64,000 nucleotides of DNA from NCBI GenBank assembly GCA_002706765.1, contig PAJV01000068.1, positions 62,001 through 126,000 on the forward strand, given 5' to 3'. Of this stretch, positions 26,119 through 35,547 are shown one piece after another. The notes beneath the pieces were generated by a model that was not told the DNA's origin, did not search any database, and was given only the letters and a program-made list of their open reading frames with translations. Source of the DNA: Gimesia sp. (GTDB taxonomy: Bacteria > Planctomycetota > Planctomycetia > Planctomycetales > Planctomycetaceae). The translations under genes and the position numbers were made by a program. The first letter of the stretch is position 1. The number at the start of each line of letters is the position of its first letter.

Positions 26119-27506
26119 AGGTAATCCTCCATCGAGTCAGAACGTGTTTTGATCGGATCCGACTTTTTGGATTCATTGCCGGTGAGCAGTTTGTTCCAGC
26201 GGCGTTCCATGTTATCACACCAACAGAACAGGGAGATAAACGGACGGACGATGAACTGGTCGCTCAAGACATCCAGGTAACCCCGTTCGAGCGAAAATCG
26301 ATAGAGTCGGTTGCGATATTGTTCTGGAATCACCCGAATAAAAATTGATTTCTTATGGGAAAGCGGGGAGCCAATCGCATTTTCCAGCGTGTGATAATCG
26401 TGCAGTAAAGTAGGGGCTCGCAGTAGTTGCAGCGTTCGCAGGCAGGCATGACCGATGATGTGAATCAGTGCAATGTAGCGTAGCCCACAGCCGATTTCGA
26501 CAACAATAATACCCACCTGGGTCAGAGAGGCGAACGCCAGGGCACTTTTGATATCTGTCTGCACCCGGGCTACCAGGGTTCCATAGATTGCTGAGATCAA
26601 CCCGAGCAAGATGACGGCGATTCTTAACGTCAGGGACAGTTCGAGAATCGGGCTGACTCGTAACAGCAGGTAGGCTCCCAGGTGGACAGACAGAGAGCCA
26701 TAAAAAATCGCGCTGGATGGGGTGGGCCCTTCCATGGCTCGAGGCAGCCAGCTGGAGAACGGGACGAGTGCTGATTTTCCGGCGGCGGCAATTAACAGCA
26801 GTATTCCGACAATCAGGGCATGTTGTTCGGTAATCGTCGCATGACCGTCGGGCCATGAACCGGTTCCCATCAGGCCTACGAAATCACCGGCTCCCGTTAA
26901 ATGGTGCAGCATCAATGCGGCTAACAGAAAAGCGGCATCCGCAATCCGGTAAATGGTCCAGATGCGCATTCCATTTCGAACCGGGTTGACTTTTTCATGA
27001 AAAAAAGCAACCAGTAATGCCGAAGACAGACCGACGAGTTCCCATCCGAAAAAGAGCGTCTCAATCGTACCTGCCAGTGAAGAGACCACCATGCCAAGTA
27101 GAAAAATGGAATAACAGACGAAGAAGCGATTGTAGCCGGGGTCGCGGTGCAGATAGCGGCTGGCGAATGCCCCCACGGTACCACAGAGAATAAATGAAAG
27201 GATACAGAAGGGAATCGAGAGACGATCAAAAATAAATTTCAAATGAAAGTGAAAATGCTGTTCAGGAATAACCACCCAGTTACCAAGCTCAATCGGGACA
27301 TATCTTATTCCATAAGACAGCATCAGTCCCAGGATCGTCATGGAGGCAAACAGGCCAATCAAGACCAGTGTCTGGGTGGCGCGAGCGATTATTCGTTCCC
27401 CGACTGGTCTGCCAATCAGAGATGTGATGCCGAGGATCGCGAACAGCAGTGCAGGGCTGGCTACGACACACACGCCTGAAAAGTGAAATACAGTATCAGA
27501 GTTCAT
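26115..27506 (-). CDS. dabB: DabB, NuoL-like ion-channel subunit of the inorganic carbon pump
   Basis: 463 residues and about 12 membrane helices with the NuoL/NdhF proton-translocation core. It has [21 protein letters not shown], with the conserved Glu in the WELVG motif, then [36 protein letters not shown] and [22 protein letters not shown], each with the expected lysine or histidine. It lacks the long C-terminal lateral helix of true NuoL (about 600 residues), as DabB proteins do. DabB lets protons or sodium flow and drives DabA, which captures CO2 or bicarbonate. The gene starts 62 bp after dabA and overlaps the NuoM-like gene by four bases. Confidence 0.9.
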   Translation of the reverse strand: MNSDTVFHFSGVCVVASPALLFAILGITSLIGRPVGERIIARATQTLVLIGLFASMTILGLMLSYGIRYVPIELGNWVVIPEQHFHFHLKFIFDRLSIPFCILSFILCGTVGAFASRYLHRDPGYNRFFVCYSIFLLGMVVSSLAGTIETLFFGWELVGLSSALLVAFFHEKVNPVRNGMRIWTIYRIADAAFLLAALMLHHLTGAGDFVGLMGTGSWPDGHATITEQHALIVGILLLIAAAGKSALVPFSSWLPRAMEGPTPSSAIFYGSLSVHLGAYLLLRVSPILELSLTLRIAVILLGLISAIYGTLVARVQTDIKSALAFASLTQVGIIVVEIGCGLRYIALIHIIGHACLRTLQLLRAPTLLHDYHTLENAIGSPLSHKKSIFIRVIPEQYRNRLYRFSLERGYLDVLSDQFIVRPFISLFCWCDNMERRWNKLLTGNESKKSDPIKTRSDSMEDYL

Positions 27507-27568
27507 GGTGATCCAGATGTCTAATTCAGAACTGAGGAAATCGATTTACGGTAAACATCTCTTGTTTC

Positions 27569-30500
27569 TCATGGCGAAGTCTGATGTTCCCGGATGGAAG
27601 CAAACCCCAGATGATCGCGCCAGCCACGATACCAGTGGATGGAGGAGTCTACGGTCGGAATCTCTTGCGTCTCCGGCAGGTAGGGCTGAAATCTTCCCCG
27701 ATGAAATAAATGGATCTGGGACGTTTCCACATCGAAAACTGCCAGTTGGACCCAGTTGCCCTGTACGAGCCGGGCAATCGACTGATTGTCGGCAATAATA
27801 CGATTCATCGCATCGACCGTGGTTTCAATCACGAACAGCAGGCGAACGGGTTCGTGAATCTCGACCATCTGTAAAGGCAGACCGGGACGCAGATCACTGG
27901 CCGCTCCATCCATCACGCCTAGCAGTGATGTAATATTGTGAGCGAGTTTGGTACCACAACCATATCCAAAGGAATCCACATAAGAAAAAAAGTATTCCAG
28001 GTTAATCCCGGCACAGACGGGAATCACGGCCTGGAGCGTACGTTCCAGAATGGAGCCGTCCGCATCATCTTGACTTGGATCATAAGAGGTCAGGAATGCA
28101 CGACGGTCCAGAAACAGACCCCGACTCCATTTCCTGCGGCCGACAAAGCATAATGCATTCGTGGCATGACCGCATTCCGGTCGCGTCTGAGACAAATCTT
28201 CCGCACGGCCCTCAACATGTCGCAGTGCTTCATTCACAGAGAGAGCGAGTTCAGCAGATTCAAATCGGCGACAACGTTCATGCGCACTGCCAGCTCGCGC
28301 CTGGTTAAACTGTTTTTCCACTTTCGCGAATAATTTACGCTGCGAAGACGGGAGCCCGTCGAGGTCGTACCAGGTGACGCTGTCATCGCAGGTGTTATGA
28401 TAGCAGCCTATAAAAGAGGAATTGTCTGGAATCATGAACTGACGATCGGCAAGGATCCTTCTGACTCGTGGATCGTTCGCCATTTGTGCAAATGCACGGG
28501 CATTCGGACCGCCACGACCTCCTCCACATGCGCCACAGTCGTAAGCGGCTTTATGGGGATTATTCAGGCTGGCCGATCCGTGCCCGCAAATGACCACCAG
28601 TGGTGAAAACAGTTCGGATCTGGAAAGCCCGATTGCCTTGAGTCCCCCTTCGACAATGACTGCCATTTCCTCAATGGAATAGCCAAGCTGTTCCTCCTGG
28701 GAGCCCGGTCGGGAGTCAATTCGTTCCAGTCGTAGCTGCGTGCCTGGGGGCTGCACAATGCGATTGAATATTCTGCGAACCTGTGCCGTTGTACGGGGGA
28801 ACAGAATTCTGGCAACCAGGGGAAATGCAGCCAGTGATCCCAGGATCCCCGTTAAAAAGCCTCCAATAAAAGTTCGCGTTCCGACATGGGCCTGATGAAT
28901 GGCCCGTCCAATTCGCCGCCGCGTCTCAGCCCGTCGTCGGCTGACCTGTTCAAAGGAATGCAGCGTTTCTTCCTGGACATAATGTACGGGCTTGATATTC
29001 ACCGGACAGAGTGGGGTGAAGTGTGCATCTGCTGCGCCTCGGTAGTACATGGCAACGCCGAAGAAACCCGCAATGCCGAATGTTTCACACTCAGGTGCAA
29101 TTTCTTCCAGGTGGCGGCGGAACGATTCTTCGCGATCGTCAATACAGCAGACAACCTGATATGCGGGAGCAGTTAATCGGGAAGTATTGATTTGATCCTG
29201 CTGAATTCGAAGACGGCTCGAGTGCGTGGAGACCGCATCGAGTGTTTCATTGCGATATTTTCTCTCAAAAGCCAGGTGATAAATACGACGACGCTCAAGG
29301 CTGGAAAATGCCTCAATCTCTTTGATGAGAGTCGACCACTGTGTCTGGGAAAGGTGGAGTAGATCTTCCGGGTTCCAGCCCCGAACCTGGGCAAGCTGAA
29401 AGATCGTAAAAGCACGCTGACTGGTCTGACAGAATTTCTGTTTACCCGTCTGGTTGAGAATAGCTGTCCGCAGCGAATCCAACTGGCCTGTTTCGTCGTA
29501 CGAATGCTTCATGACATGTTCGATGACCAGTCTGTCCAGTATCAGCCGGATCGCCAGAAATCCGATCAGGGTGTCAGCAGGCGCTGGTTGTGGCATCCAC
29601 TCTGCATTGGTTTCCATTTGCCACAGCATACCAGCCCAGCCACGCAATGCTAAAAGTGATTGAGATATATAGGCTTCCCGCTCATCAGCAGTGACTCCCA
29701 GCAGGGAAAGTGATTCTGCAATAGATTCGAGAGGACCAGTGTCTGATGACTCCAGTCTCTGGATTTCACGATCTAAGCCTTTCAGTTCGATAGCCGGACT
29801 GATCCTGGAATCGGCATACACTTGAAAAAAAGCATGATAGAATCCCAGATTCCGCTGAGGTAAAGACCAGGAACTGATCCCCTGATCAAGAAATGCAGCA
29901 CAAAATCGTATCAGGACATCGTGTACAATCAGGTCCGTATCCATATCAGTAACTCGCAGCAGCAGATCCCGGTGTCTGAGCGGTTGAGACGGCTGCTTAG
30001 AGGGAGCGTTTATCTTTTGTGCTCCTGTAGAACAGACACGCCACAGAAAATGTAATACAAAAGCTTCCCATTTTCTGTCATTCCATTTTTCAATCGAAGA
30101 TTTCCCGAACTGATCGAACAGGCTGTTCAGGATTTGTTCGTGTCCCTGTTGATTATCCGAAGCTCCGTTCAGAAACTCACGCATGATCCAGTGCCGCGTT
30201 GCGGTAATGGTCTGCTCCCGGACCACCGGATCGACTTCCTGGCGGAAATGACGTAAGGCATCCGTTTGAGCGATGAACCAGCGGAGTTCAGATACCGGTC
30301 CGGAATGCAGCGGAAACTGCAACATCGCCAGACGGAGCGCAAACCGCGTACCGAAGCCACCAATTAATATTTCGGAACTTTCGCCAAGGTCGTCCAGTAA
30401 AACGGCTTCGAGGTCCTGGATACGAATCCGCCCGTTATCCAGTTTTTTCCGGTATCGATCTTCCGACAAAAACGGATGGCACCCGAAAGTTCGACCTCCT

Positions 30501-30694
30501 GCGACGACGCCTTCTTCAAATGGCAGGTCTTCAAAAGCGTGCAGAGTGTTATGGTGTACGAAGACAGTGATCGGCCCTTGGGCCGGCAAATAATGAGCCG
30601 TATGCTCGATCAAATGTCGGAGATCAACAGAGTCATCCTCAGACACAGGGGGAACGGTTTGTTGATCTGAAGCTTGATGGGCGGATTGATTCAT
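27569..30694 (-). CDS. dabA: DabA (DUF2309), zinc-dependent CO2-hydrating subunit of the inorganic carbon pump
   Basis: A 1041-residue UPF0753/DUF2309 protein. All four catalytic positions known from Halothiobacillus DabA2 have a match: Cys517 and Asp519 in VVCCIDDREESF, then His705 in VVICGHGS and Cys720 in AYDCGACGGG. The His-to-Cys spacing of 15 residues equals that of the reference enzyme. DabA has a beta-carbonic-anhydrase-like zinc site. It is proposed to hydrate CO2 vectorially to trap bicarbonate in the cytoplasm, powered by DabB. The protein is soluble and membrane-associated, apart from one hydrophobic segment near residue 611. It is the first gene of a minus-strand operon with dabB and a NuoM-like gene. 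An unrelated beta-carbonic anhydrase lies about 1 kb away, divergently oriented. Confidence 0.93.
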   Translation of the reverse strand: MNQSAHQASDQQTVPPVSEDDSVDLRHLIEHTAHYLPAQGPITVFVHHNTLHAFEDLPFEEGVVAGGRTFGCHPFLSEDRYRKKLDNGRIRIQDLEAVLLDDLGESSEILIGGFGTRFALRLAMLQFPLHSGPVSELRWFIAQTDALRHFRQEVDPVVREQTITATRHWIMREFLNGASDNQQGHEQILNSLFDQFGKSSIEKWNDRKWEAFVLHFLWRVCSTGAQKINAPSKQPSQPLRHRDLLLRVTDMDTDLIVHDVLIRFCAAFLDQGISSWSLPQRNLGFYHAFFQVYADSRISPAIELKGLDREIQRLESSDTGPLESIAESLSLLGVTADEREAYISQSLLALRGWAGMLWQMETNAEWMPQPAPADTLIGFLAIRLILDRLVIEHVMKHSYDETGQLDSLRTAILNQTGKQKFCQTSQRAFTIFQLAQVRGWNPEDLLHLSQTQWSTLIKEIEAFSSLERRRIYHLAFERKYRNETLDAVSTHSSRLRIQQDQINTSRLTAPAYQVVCCIDDREESFRRHLEEIAPECETFGIAGFFGVAMYYRGAADAHFTPLCPVNIKPVHYVQEETLHSFEQVSRRRAETRRRIGRAIHQAHVGTRTFIGGFLTGILGSLAAFPLVARILFPRTTAQVRRIFNRIVQPPGTQLRLERIDSRPGSQEEQLGYSIEEMAVIVEGGLKAIGLSRSELFSPLVVICGHGSASLNNPHKAAYDCGACGGGRGGPNARAFAQMANDPRVRRILADRQFMIPDNSSFIGCYHNTCDDSVTWYDLDGLPSSQRKLFAKVEKQFNQARAGSAHERCRRFESAELALSVNEALRHVEGRAEDLSQTRPECGHATNALCFVGRRKWSRGLFLDRRAFLTSYDPSQDDADGSILERTLQAVIPVCAGINLEYFFSYVDSFGYGCGTKLAHNITSLLGVMDGAASDLRPGLPLQMVEIHEPVRLLFVIETTVDAMNRIIADNQSIARLVQGNWVQLAVFDVETSQIHLFHRGRFQPYLPETQEIPTVDSSIHWYRGWRDHLGFASIREHQTSP

Positions 30695-30739
30695 GATTTT
30701 TCACTGCATAAAATTCAGAAATTCGAAATACCTCTGGGT

Positions 30740-30767
30740 ATTCCATACTTGCTGTTTGCACTGTCAA
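30740..30767 (-). promoter_or_regulatory. Candidate sigma-70 promoter of dabA
   Basis: Read on the minus strand, a perfect -35 box TTGACA (30762-30767) is followed after 16 bp by TGGAAT (30740-30745), four of six matches to the -10 consensus. It is placed about 45 bases before the dabA start codon. The weak -10 suggests an activated or low-level promoter. Confidence 0.4.
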
Positions 30768-31002
30768 AGTAGACACGAAGCGATTGTCCGGAGCCATTTC
30801 AGAGCTGCGAAATGGTTTAAAACACTTCAATCAGGGCAGGAGCAAGAAGATCATGATCGAGCAGGATCATGAGAGCGCGCGTTGCAGGTATGAGAACCAG
30901 TGGAGTGTCATTTTAAAATTTGGGTTGATAGATATCACGAGAGTGCGACAACGGAGCACGTAAACAACACCCCCAACCCTCAATTTCCAGCTTGACAAAG
31001 CA

Positions 31003-31311
31003 CTAGCAGCAAAAAATGTCGACTGGCGGTGCGCGCGAGCAATCCGGACTCTGTGAGACTGATGAGGGGACGTGAGTCAGTTTCAGATGCAGGAAATCAA
31101 ATGAATGGTCGGGATAGGAATCGGCAGTTCCCGCCCTGAACAGGTGGAATGACAGATCCCATTTTTTCATTTTTGCAAAGGATTCAGTCTCTTCGAATTT
31201 CTCAAAAGGCTGTTCGACTGGAATGTCCCGTGGTTCTTCCTGAGAGACCAGAGTCAATGCAGTGCTGAAGGAAACCCCTAAAAAGAGAATATGTAAAACA
31301 AAGAGTTTCAT
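31003..31311 (-). CDS. Possible small secreted protein
   Basis: The frame opens at 31341, and ATG 31311 gives MKLFVLHILFLGVSFSTAL, a convincing signal peptide. A 75-80-residue mature part is rich in Glu, Phe and Ser (EEPRDIPVEQPFEKFEE) and ends with two cysteines. GGA lies about 7 bases before the start, a weak ribosome-binding site. No family was recognised, and the C-terminal half reads like unselected sequence, so the gene may be spurious or short-lived. If real it is exported. Confidence 0.35.
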   Translation of the reverse strand: MKLFVLHILFLGVSFSTALTLVSQEEPRDIPVEQPFEKFEETESFAKMKKWDLSFHLFRAGTADSYPDHSFDFLHLKLTHVPSSVSQSPDCSRAPPVDIFCC

Positions 31312-31731
31312 CAAAGATTCCAGCAGGATGATGTCGTTCAACAGCTTCCGTTGCCACGGATTTGATCAGAGCCGTGATGAGGACACCATACTGAAAAATT
31401 ATACTAACGCATTTGAGTGCGCTAATATAATAGTTACACTGGGTAACTGCAAGTTCGTTTTCAGTGATTCTGGCACCCTCATAGCATGCTTCAGGGAGAG
31501 GCCAGAGATCACATTCACATTCGGTCTGGCCAATATGAGTGGACACCGGCTGGATTATGAGAAGGGGCAGCTTGAGTTTTGAGGTCCCTAAAAAGCAATG
31601 CTTCTAGCCCTTGATCACTGTCTGTATGTGTAATATTGTTCTGGTAGAAATCATCTGACTAACAGCAAGGTCATTTGAATAAAATTCTGTCAGGAACAGA
31701 TAATAATAACTCAGGTTTTGGGAGCAGGCAG

Positions 31732-32397
31732 ATGCAAAAACTAGTTGATGGGATACATGAGTTTCAAAGGAATTATTTCAGCCAGGATCAGAAACTTTTT
31801 GAGACGTTAGCGGAAGGTCAAAGTCCGCTGGCCTTATTCATTACCTGTTCAGATTCGAGAATCAATCCGAACTATTTGACTCAAACCAGGCCGGGAGAAC
31901 TGTTCATTCTGCGCACTGCTGGAAATATTGTGCCCTCGTATGGAGCCGTCCATGGAGGGGAAGCAGCGACAATTGAATATGCAGTAAGTGCTTTGAATGT
32001 CAAAGATATTATTGTCTGCGGTCACTCCCATTGTGGTGCTATGGCGGGTTTACTGAATCCGCAGCTTGTTGAAAAAATGCCCGCAGTCAAAGCCTATCTG
32101 GAACACGCAGAATCAACTCGTAGAATTGTTTCTGAAAACTATGAACATCTGACGGATCCGGATAAACGACTTATTTTAACAGTAGAAGAAAATGTGCTGG
32201 TTCAGATCGAAAACCTGAAGACCCACCCTTCGGTTGCTGCTGCCATCAGTCGGGGAAGTTTAAAGCTGCATGCCTGGGTCTATAAATTCGAAACGGGTGA
32301 TGTCTTCAACTTTAATCCGGACGAAGGACAGTACCTGCCCCTGGAAAACGTCGTCGCAGCCGACGTGAATCTGGATAGAACACTGCCTCCGATTTAG
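31732..32397 (+). CDS. Beta-class carbonic anhydrase
   Basis: It interconverts CO2 and bicarbonate. The frame is open from a TTG at 31675, but ATG 31732, with GGGAGCAGG before it, begins [16 protein letters not shown] as beta-CAs do, giving 221 residues. Zinc ligands are Cys39 (ITCSDSRI), His98 and Cys101 (CGHSHCGAM), and the catalytic Asp41-Arg43 dyad is present. [13 protein letters not shown] is the conserved middle motif. No signal peptide, so cytoplasmic. It lies divergent from dabA across about 1 kb. A free cytoplasmic carbonic anhydrase next to a DAB pump would dissipate an accumulated bicarbonate pool unless the two are used under different conditions, so the neighbourhood implies anaplerotic CO2 supply rather than a carboxysome system. 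Confidence 0.94.
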   Translation: MQKLVDGIHEFQRNYFSQDQKLFETLAEGQSPLALFITCSDSRINPNYLTQTRPGELFILRTAGNIVPSYGAVHGGEAATIEYAVSALNVKDIIVCGHSHCGAMAGLLNPQLVEKMPAVKAYLEHAESTRRIVSENYEHLTDPDKRLILTVEENVLVQIENLKTHPSVAAAISRGSLKLHAWVYKFETGDVFNFNPDEGQYLPLENVVAADVNLDRTLPPI

Positions 32398-32454
32398 CAA
32401 TGGTGAAATGCGACGCGTTTTAGCTGCTGTTTCTACTGGAGTCTAAACCGGATG

Positions 32455-32487
32455 AAGCACTCTTGGATTAGTTCTGAGAGTGCTTTT
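32455..32487. terminator. Terminator between convergent genes
   Basis: AAGCACTCT (32455-32463) pairs with AGAGTGCTT (32477-32485) across 13 bases and is followed by a short T-run on the plus strand. It lies between the carbonic anhydrase and FwdA stop codons. The arms resemble the CIRCE operator core, but the spacing and position argue for a terminator. Confidence 0.7.
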
Positions 32488-32511
32488 GTGCTTGCGTCAG
32501 ACGGATACAGC

Positions 32512-34176
32512 TTAAGGTTTTGCGCAGGCGATTTCTTCTGCCTGGGGAACTTCCTGGCTGTCGATCTGGTAGTTTCGGAAACGAATCGAATAGTTCTCGT
32601 TGAACCAGCTTTCGATGTGGGGCAGAAATTCCTGATCAAAGTCAGGCGAAGTGTAGTACGTTTTGCCGAACGCATGCGCCTGGATTTCGCCGTCCGCGAC
32701 AACCTGTTGACCGTCTTTGTAGACCCAGCGGGGACGCTCGAACATTTCCTGTCGATTTTGCTGTGGAGCATAGATGGTAATGTCAGCGTGGGCACCCACT
32801 CCCAGGTGTCCTTTGTCTTTCATGCCCAGAACCCGCGCGGGAGCCGCCCGGGTGATGATGGCAATTTCATACAGTGAATATTCCCGTTCGAGATCAGCCA
32901 GCACGCTGCGTTCACGAATCGCTTCGGGCATCCGGGACAGAAATTCCAGGCGGAAGCTGCGATCCATCAGTAGATAGATGATTTCCGGATAATGATAAAA
33001 GGCACCGCCATTCGGATGGTCGCTGGTCATGATGACCCGCCACGGATCTTCCATCAACAGATACCATTCCAGTGCAATCGCCCATTGAACTGCGTTGATC
33101 AGACTTTTCTGCGGTCGATATTCGATGGGAATCACGCCGCAACTGCTCTCCAGTTCGCAGTCGGCCGTATACCATTTATTTCGGTTGATGTTATGCAGAA
33201 ACTGGCTGAAAGGTGTGTCACCGGTCATCGAGAGCGTGGTACCGGGATTGATATGTCCCACGTCCACCGTGATGTTTTCGTGCGTATTGACATAATCCAC
33301 CAGTTTTTGAGTCGCCGAGGAAAAACTGGCTGGATCGTTGGGATCGCCGTCGTACGAATGGAACTGGACGTGCGCTAAATGCCCGCGATGCCCCTCCAAT
33401 GACTCCATCGTATTCAGGGTGGTTTCCCAGTTTCCGGGGATCCCCAGGTTATTACAGTGGATGTGCACAGAGTGAGGCAGCTGCAGACGGTCTGCAGTGC
33501 CAGCCAGACCACGTACAATTTCTCGAGGCGTGACGCCGAAATTCTGGACTGGCGAATCAAGTTCCTTGATCGACTTGCGGCTGATCTGCTTCCAGTCTTC
33601 GACACCTCCGGGATTGACAATTTTAATGGTGTATCCCTTGGCTGATTCCAGCAGCCAGGCGCAGTAGGCATCAAGGGCGTTCTGGTCCTGGTTCCGCAGA
33701 TGTTTCATCACAAAGTGATTGTTGCCGAACAGCAGGTAGAAGCCTTTATCCAGAATCGGCGTGTCCTGCAGTTCCTCGTGAGCATGACGGGCATGCAGTC
33801 CCGGAATGGCAGCATCCATGGCTGTCGTGTAACCAATGCTGGCAAACAGATAGCCAGTGGCGAAGGTGCTGGGGACAACGCCGCCTGTTCCCGATCGAGT
33901 GTGTTCGCCGCGATAGATGGGGGGCGCTGTGCGTTTCAGGTCCGGCGTCATTTTGCGACCCGCATTGACTTTAGGGCCGGCAATATGGCAGTGCATATCG
34001 ATGCCCCCCGGCATCACAACGTAGCCGGTAGCATCCAGTGTCTTTCCCGAGAACGAATCGGCGTTGGGGGGACGGTCGATAATTTTACCATCCTGAATCC
34101 ACAGGTCGCGGACTTCGCCATTGACTCCATTTGCCGGATCGTAAATCGTTCCATTTTTAATGCGGGACAAAGACAC
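32512..34176 (-). CDS. fwdA: Formylmethanofuran dehydrogenase/formyltransferase-hydrolase subunit A (FwdA/FhcA)
   Basis: A 554-residue amidohydrolase subunit. The binuclear metal site is formed by His62 and His64 (GGIDMHCHIAGP), a probable carboxylated Lys185 (YTIKIVNPGG), histidines in SVHIHCNNLG and HLAHVQFHSY, and the Asp in MTSDHPNGGAF. Planctomycetes use this protein in the tetrahydromethanopterin-linked C1 pathway. There the FhcABCD complex hydrolyses formylmethanofuran (or its analogue) to formate, detoxifying formaldehyde; in methanogens the reverse occurs. It starts with GTG at 34176, with GAAGG upstream. Its only C1-type neighbour in the window is the FmdB-like gene just upstream, so fhcB, fhcC and fhcD must lie elsewhere. 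Confidence 0.92.
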   Translation of the reverse strand: MSLSRIKNGTIYDPANGVNGEVRDLWIQDGKIIDRPPNADSFSGKTLDATGYVVMPGGIDMHCHIAGPKVNAGRKMTPDLKRTAPPIYRGEHTRSGTGGVVPSTFATGYLFASIGYTTAMDAAIPGLHARHAHEELQDTPILDKGFYLLFGNNHFVMKHLRNQDQNALDAYCAWLLESAKGYTIKIVNPGGVEDWKQISRKSIKELDSPVQNFGVTPREIVRGLAGTADRLQLPHSVHIHCNNLGIPGNWETTLNTMESLEGHRGHLAHVQFHSYDGDPNDPASFSSATQKLVDYVNTHENITVDVGHINPGTTLSMTGDTPFSQFLHNINRNKWYTADCELESSCGVIPIEYRPQKSLINAVQWAIALEWYLLMEDPWRVIMTSDHPNGGAFYHYPEIIYLLMDRSFRLEFLSRMPEAIRERSVLADLEREYSLYEIAIITRAAPARVLGMKDKGHLGVGAHADITIYAPQQNRQEMFERPRWVYKDGQQVVADGEIQAHAFGKTYYTSPDFDQEFLPHIESWFNENYSIRFRNYQIDSQEVPQAEEIACAKP

Positions 34177-34233
34177 AGCGGACCTTCAAGAAGCAGAGGA
34201 TTTTATCGAGTAGCGCGTTGACAGAAAGGGAAG

Positions 34234-34488
34234 TTAATGACGGCAGCAGTTGGAGCGACCACAGCCAGGATCAGCCATCGGCAGCTGGGATTTCTTGTTT
34301 GAACTTTCCCCTTTGAATAACAGTCCCCCTGAAATCAGGCGTTCCACCGGGGCCGATTCACAAGTCCCGTTTAAGGGGAGGTTCGCTTTTTGACAGACTT
34401 CGCCCCAGGTCTGAAACGATTCTGACATGCGGTGGCTGACTTCTACTGTTTTTCCGTTTGCTTCACAGAAATATTCATAAGTAATCAT
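34234..34488 (-). CDS. FmdB-like small protein with an incomplete zinc ribbon
   Basis: 84 residues. It keeps the FmdB family frame (ITYEYFCEANGKTVEVSHRMSE at the start, PVERLISGGLLFKG at the end), but the first zinc knuckle YEYxCxxCG has become YEYFCEANG. The second is stretched to CQKANLPLNGTC. A new cysteine-rich tail, DPGCGRSNCCRH, closes the protein. FmdB was first named as a regulatory protein in methylotroph formamidase operons. It lies 57 bp upstream of fwdA on the same strand, with the sugar importer genes upstream of it. A regulatory or chaperone role in the C1 system is a guess. Confidence 0.7.
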   Translation of the reverse strand: MITYEYFCEANGKTVEVSHRMSESFQTWGEVCQKANLPLNGTCESAPVERLISGGLLFKGESSNKKSQLPMADPGCGRSNCCRH

Positions 34489-34518
34489 GTTGTTTGATCC
34501 ATTGATAATCTGTCGGGT

Positions 34519-35508
34519 TTATCCGCTGTACATTCCGGATTGCTGGTTGGCTCTGCGTTTTTGTGCATAGCGTTTCACAAGCTCGTCAGTAATCACGCCG
34601 ACTAAAATTACTGCTCCAATGATAGCAAATTCCAGTTGGGAGGGAATCCCCAGCATGGTAATTGAATTTCGAAGAACCCGCATCAAAGCCGCCCCGATCA
34701 CAACACCCAGAATACTGCCTTCACCACCCCGGATGCTGCAACCTCCCAGAACGGCTGCTGCAATCGCGTACAATTCGTAAAAGTTGCCGATTCCCTCGGG
34801 TTGTACGGAGTTGATATCCAAGGCAAACAGGACCCCGCCGACTCCGGCCAGAAACGAACAGATCACATATGCCATGATCACCGTCCGGTCGGTATTGATG
34901 CCGGAATAACGGGCGGCCGCTTCATTGTTTCCGATGGCTTTCAGATAGCGGCCAAAAATCGTTTTATTCAGCAGGAAAGCAGCCAGCAGAGCCAAACCGA
35001 GCATGATTAAGAACGGCACAGGCAGCTTGAATCCTTCGATGAAGGGGAGATCGATTTTACCAGTCGCCAGATAGCGGAGTCCCGCATGAGCCGTACCGAA
35101 GCCCTGGGTTTGATCCTCGGTAATCCCCCGGGCGACACCCCGATAGATCAACAGGCCACACAGGGTCACGATAAAGGGTTGCAGTTTCAGTTTGGTAATC
35201 AGTAAACCATGTGCGAGGCCGATACAGATAGAGAGGACTCCGACGAGCAAGAAGGCGAGCGGAACGGGAACCCCTTTGGCCAGCAGGTATGGCAGCATGG
35301 TTCCAATCAGGCAGATCACCGAACCGATCGACAGATCAATGCCGCCGGAAATGATGACAAAGGCGACGCCAATACTGATAATTCCAAACAGGGATGTGAG
35401 TCGCGTCACATTCTGAATGTTATACGCAGACACAAAGTTCTGATTCGAGATGGCAGTCACGCCGCAGACAACAATCAGTAAGATTAAAATTCCCAGTATT
35501 TTTTTCAT
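34519..35508 (-). CDS. Ribose/sugar ABC transporter permease (RbsC type)
   Basis: A 329-residue integral membrane protein of the RbsC/XylH/AraH family with about 8-10 helices. It has the family motifs SIGVAFVIISGGIDLSIGSVICL near the N-terminus, LLIYRGVARGITEDQTQGF in the middle and AAAVLGGCSIRGGEGSILGVVIGAALM near the C-terminus. It should form the membrane channel of a pentose or similar sugar importer with the RbsA-like ATPase encoded 39 bp upstream. It ends 30 bp before the FmdB-like gene, so the importer and the C1 genes might share a transcript. Confidence 0.92.
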   Translation of the reverse strand: MKKILGILILLIVVCGVTAISNQNFVSAYNIQNVTRLTSLFGIISIGVAFVIISGGIDLSIGSVICLIGTMLPYLLAKGVPVPLAFLLVGVLSICIGLAHGLLITKLKLQPFIVTLCGLLIYRGVARGITEDQTQGFGTAHAGLRYLATGKIDLPFIEGFKLPVPFLIMLGLALLAAFLLNKTIFGRYLKAIGNNEAAARYSGINTDRTVIMAYVICSFLAGVGGVLFALDINSVQPEGIGNFYELYAIAAAVLGGCSIRGGEGSILGVVIGAALMRVLRNSITMLGIPSQLEFAIIGAVILVGVITDELVKRYAQKRRANQQSGMYSG

Positions 35509-35547
35509 GATTCTGATTCTCAGGTATGATTTCAGCTTAGATGATCA

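Larger units (their letters stand above)
30695..31731. other. About 1 kb between dabA and the carbonic anhydrase gene, little recognised
   Basis: The stretch holds the candidate dabA promoter, one doubtful small minus-strand gene (31003-31311) and the carbonic anhydrase leader. Base composition shifts to more A+T. Other open frames here have neither ribosome-binding sites nor family resemblance. It could hold regulatory sites shared by the two divergent inorganic-carbon genes, but no repeated or palindromic operator was recognised. Confidence 0.5.

Noticed and set aside
32455-32487. CIRCE heat-shock operator (AGCACTC...GAGTGCT)
   Set aside because: The arms are separated by 15 bases instead of 9, and the site lies between two convergent stop codons, where a terminator is expected.
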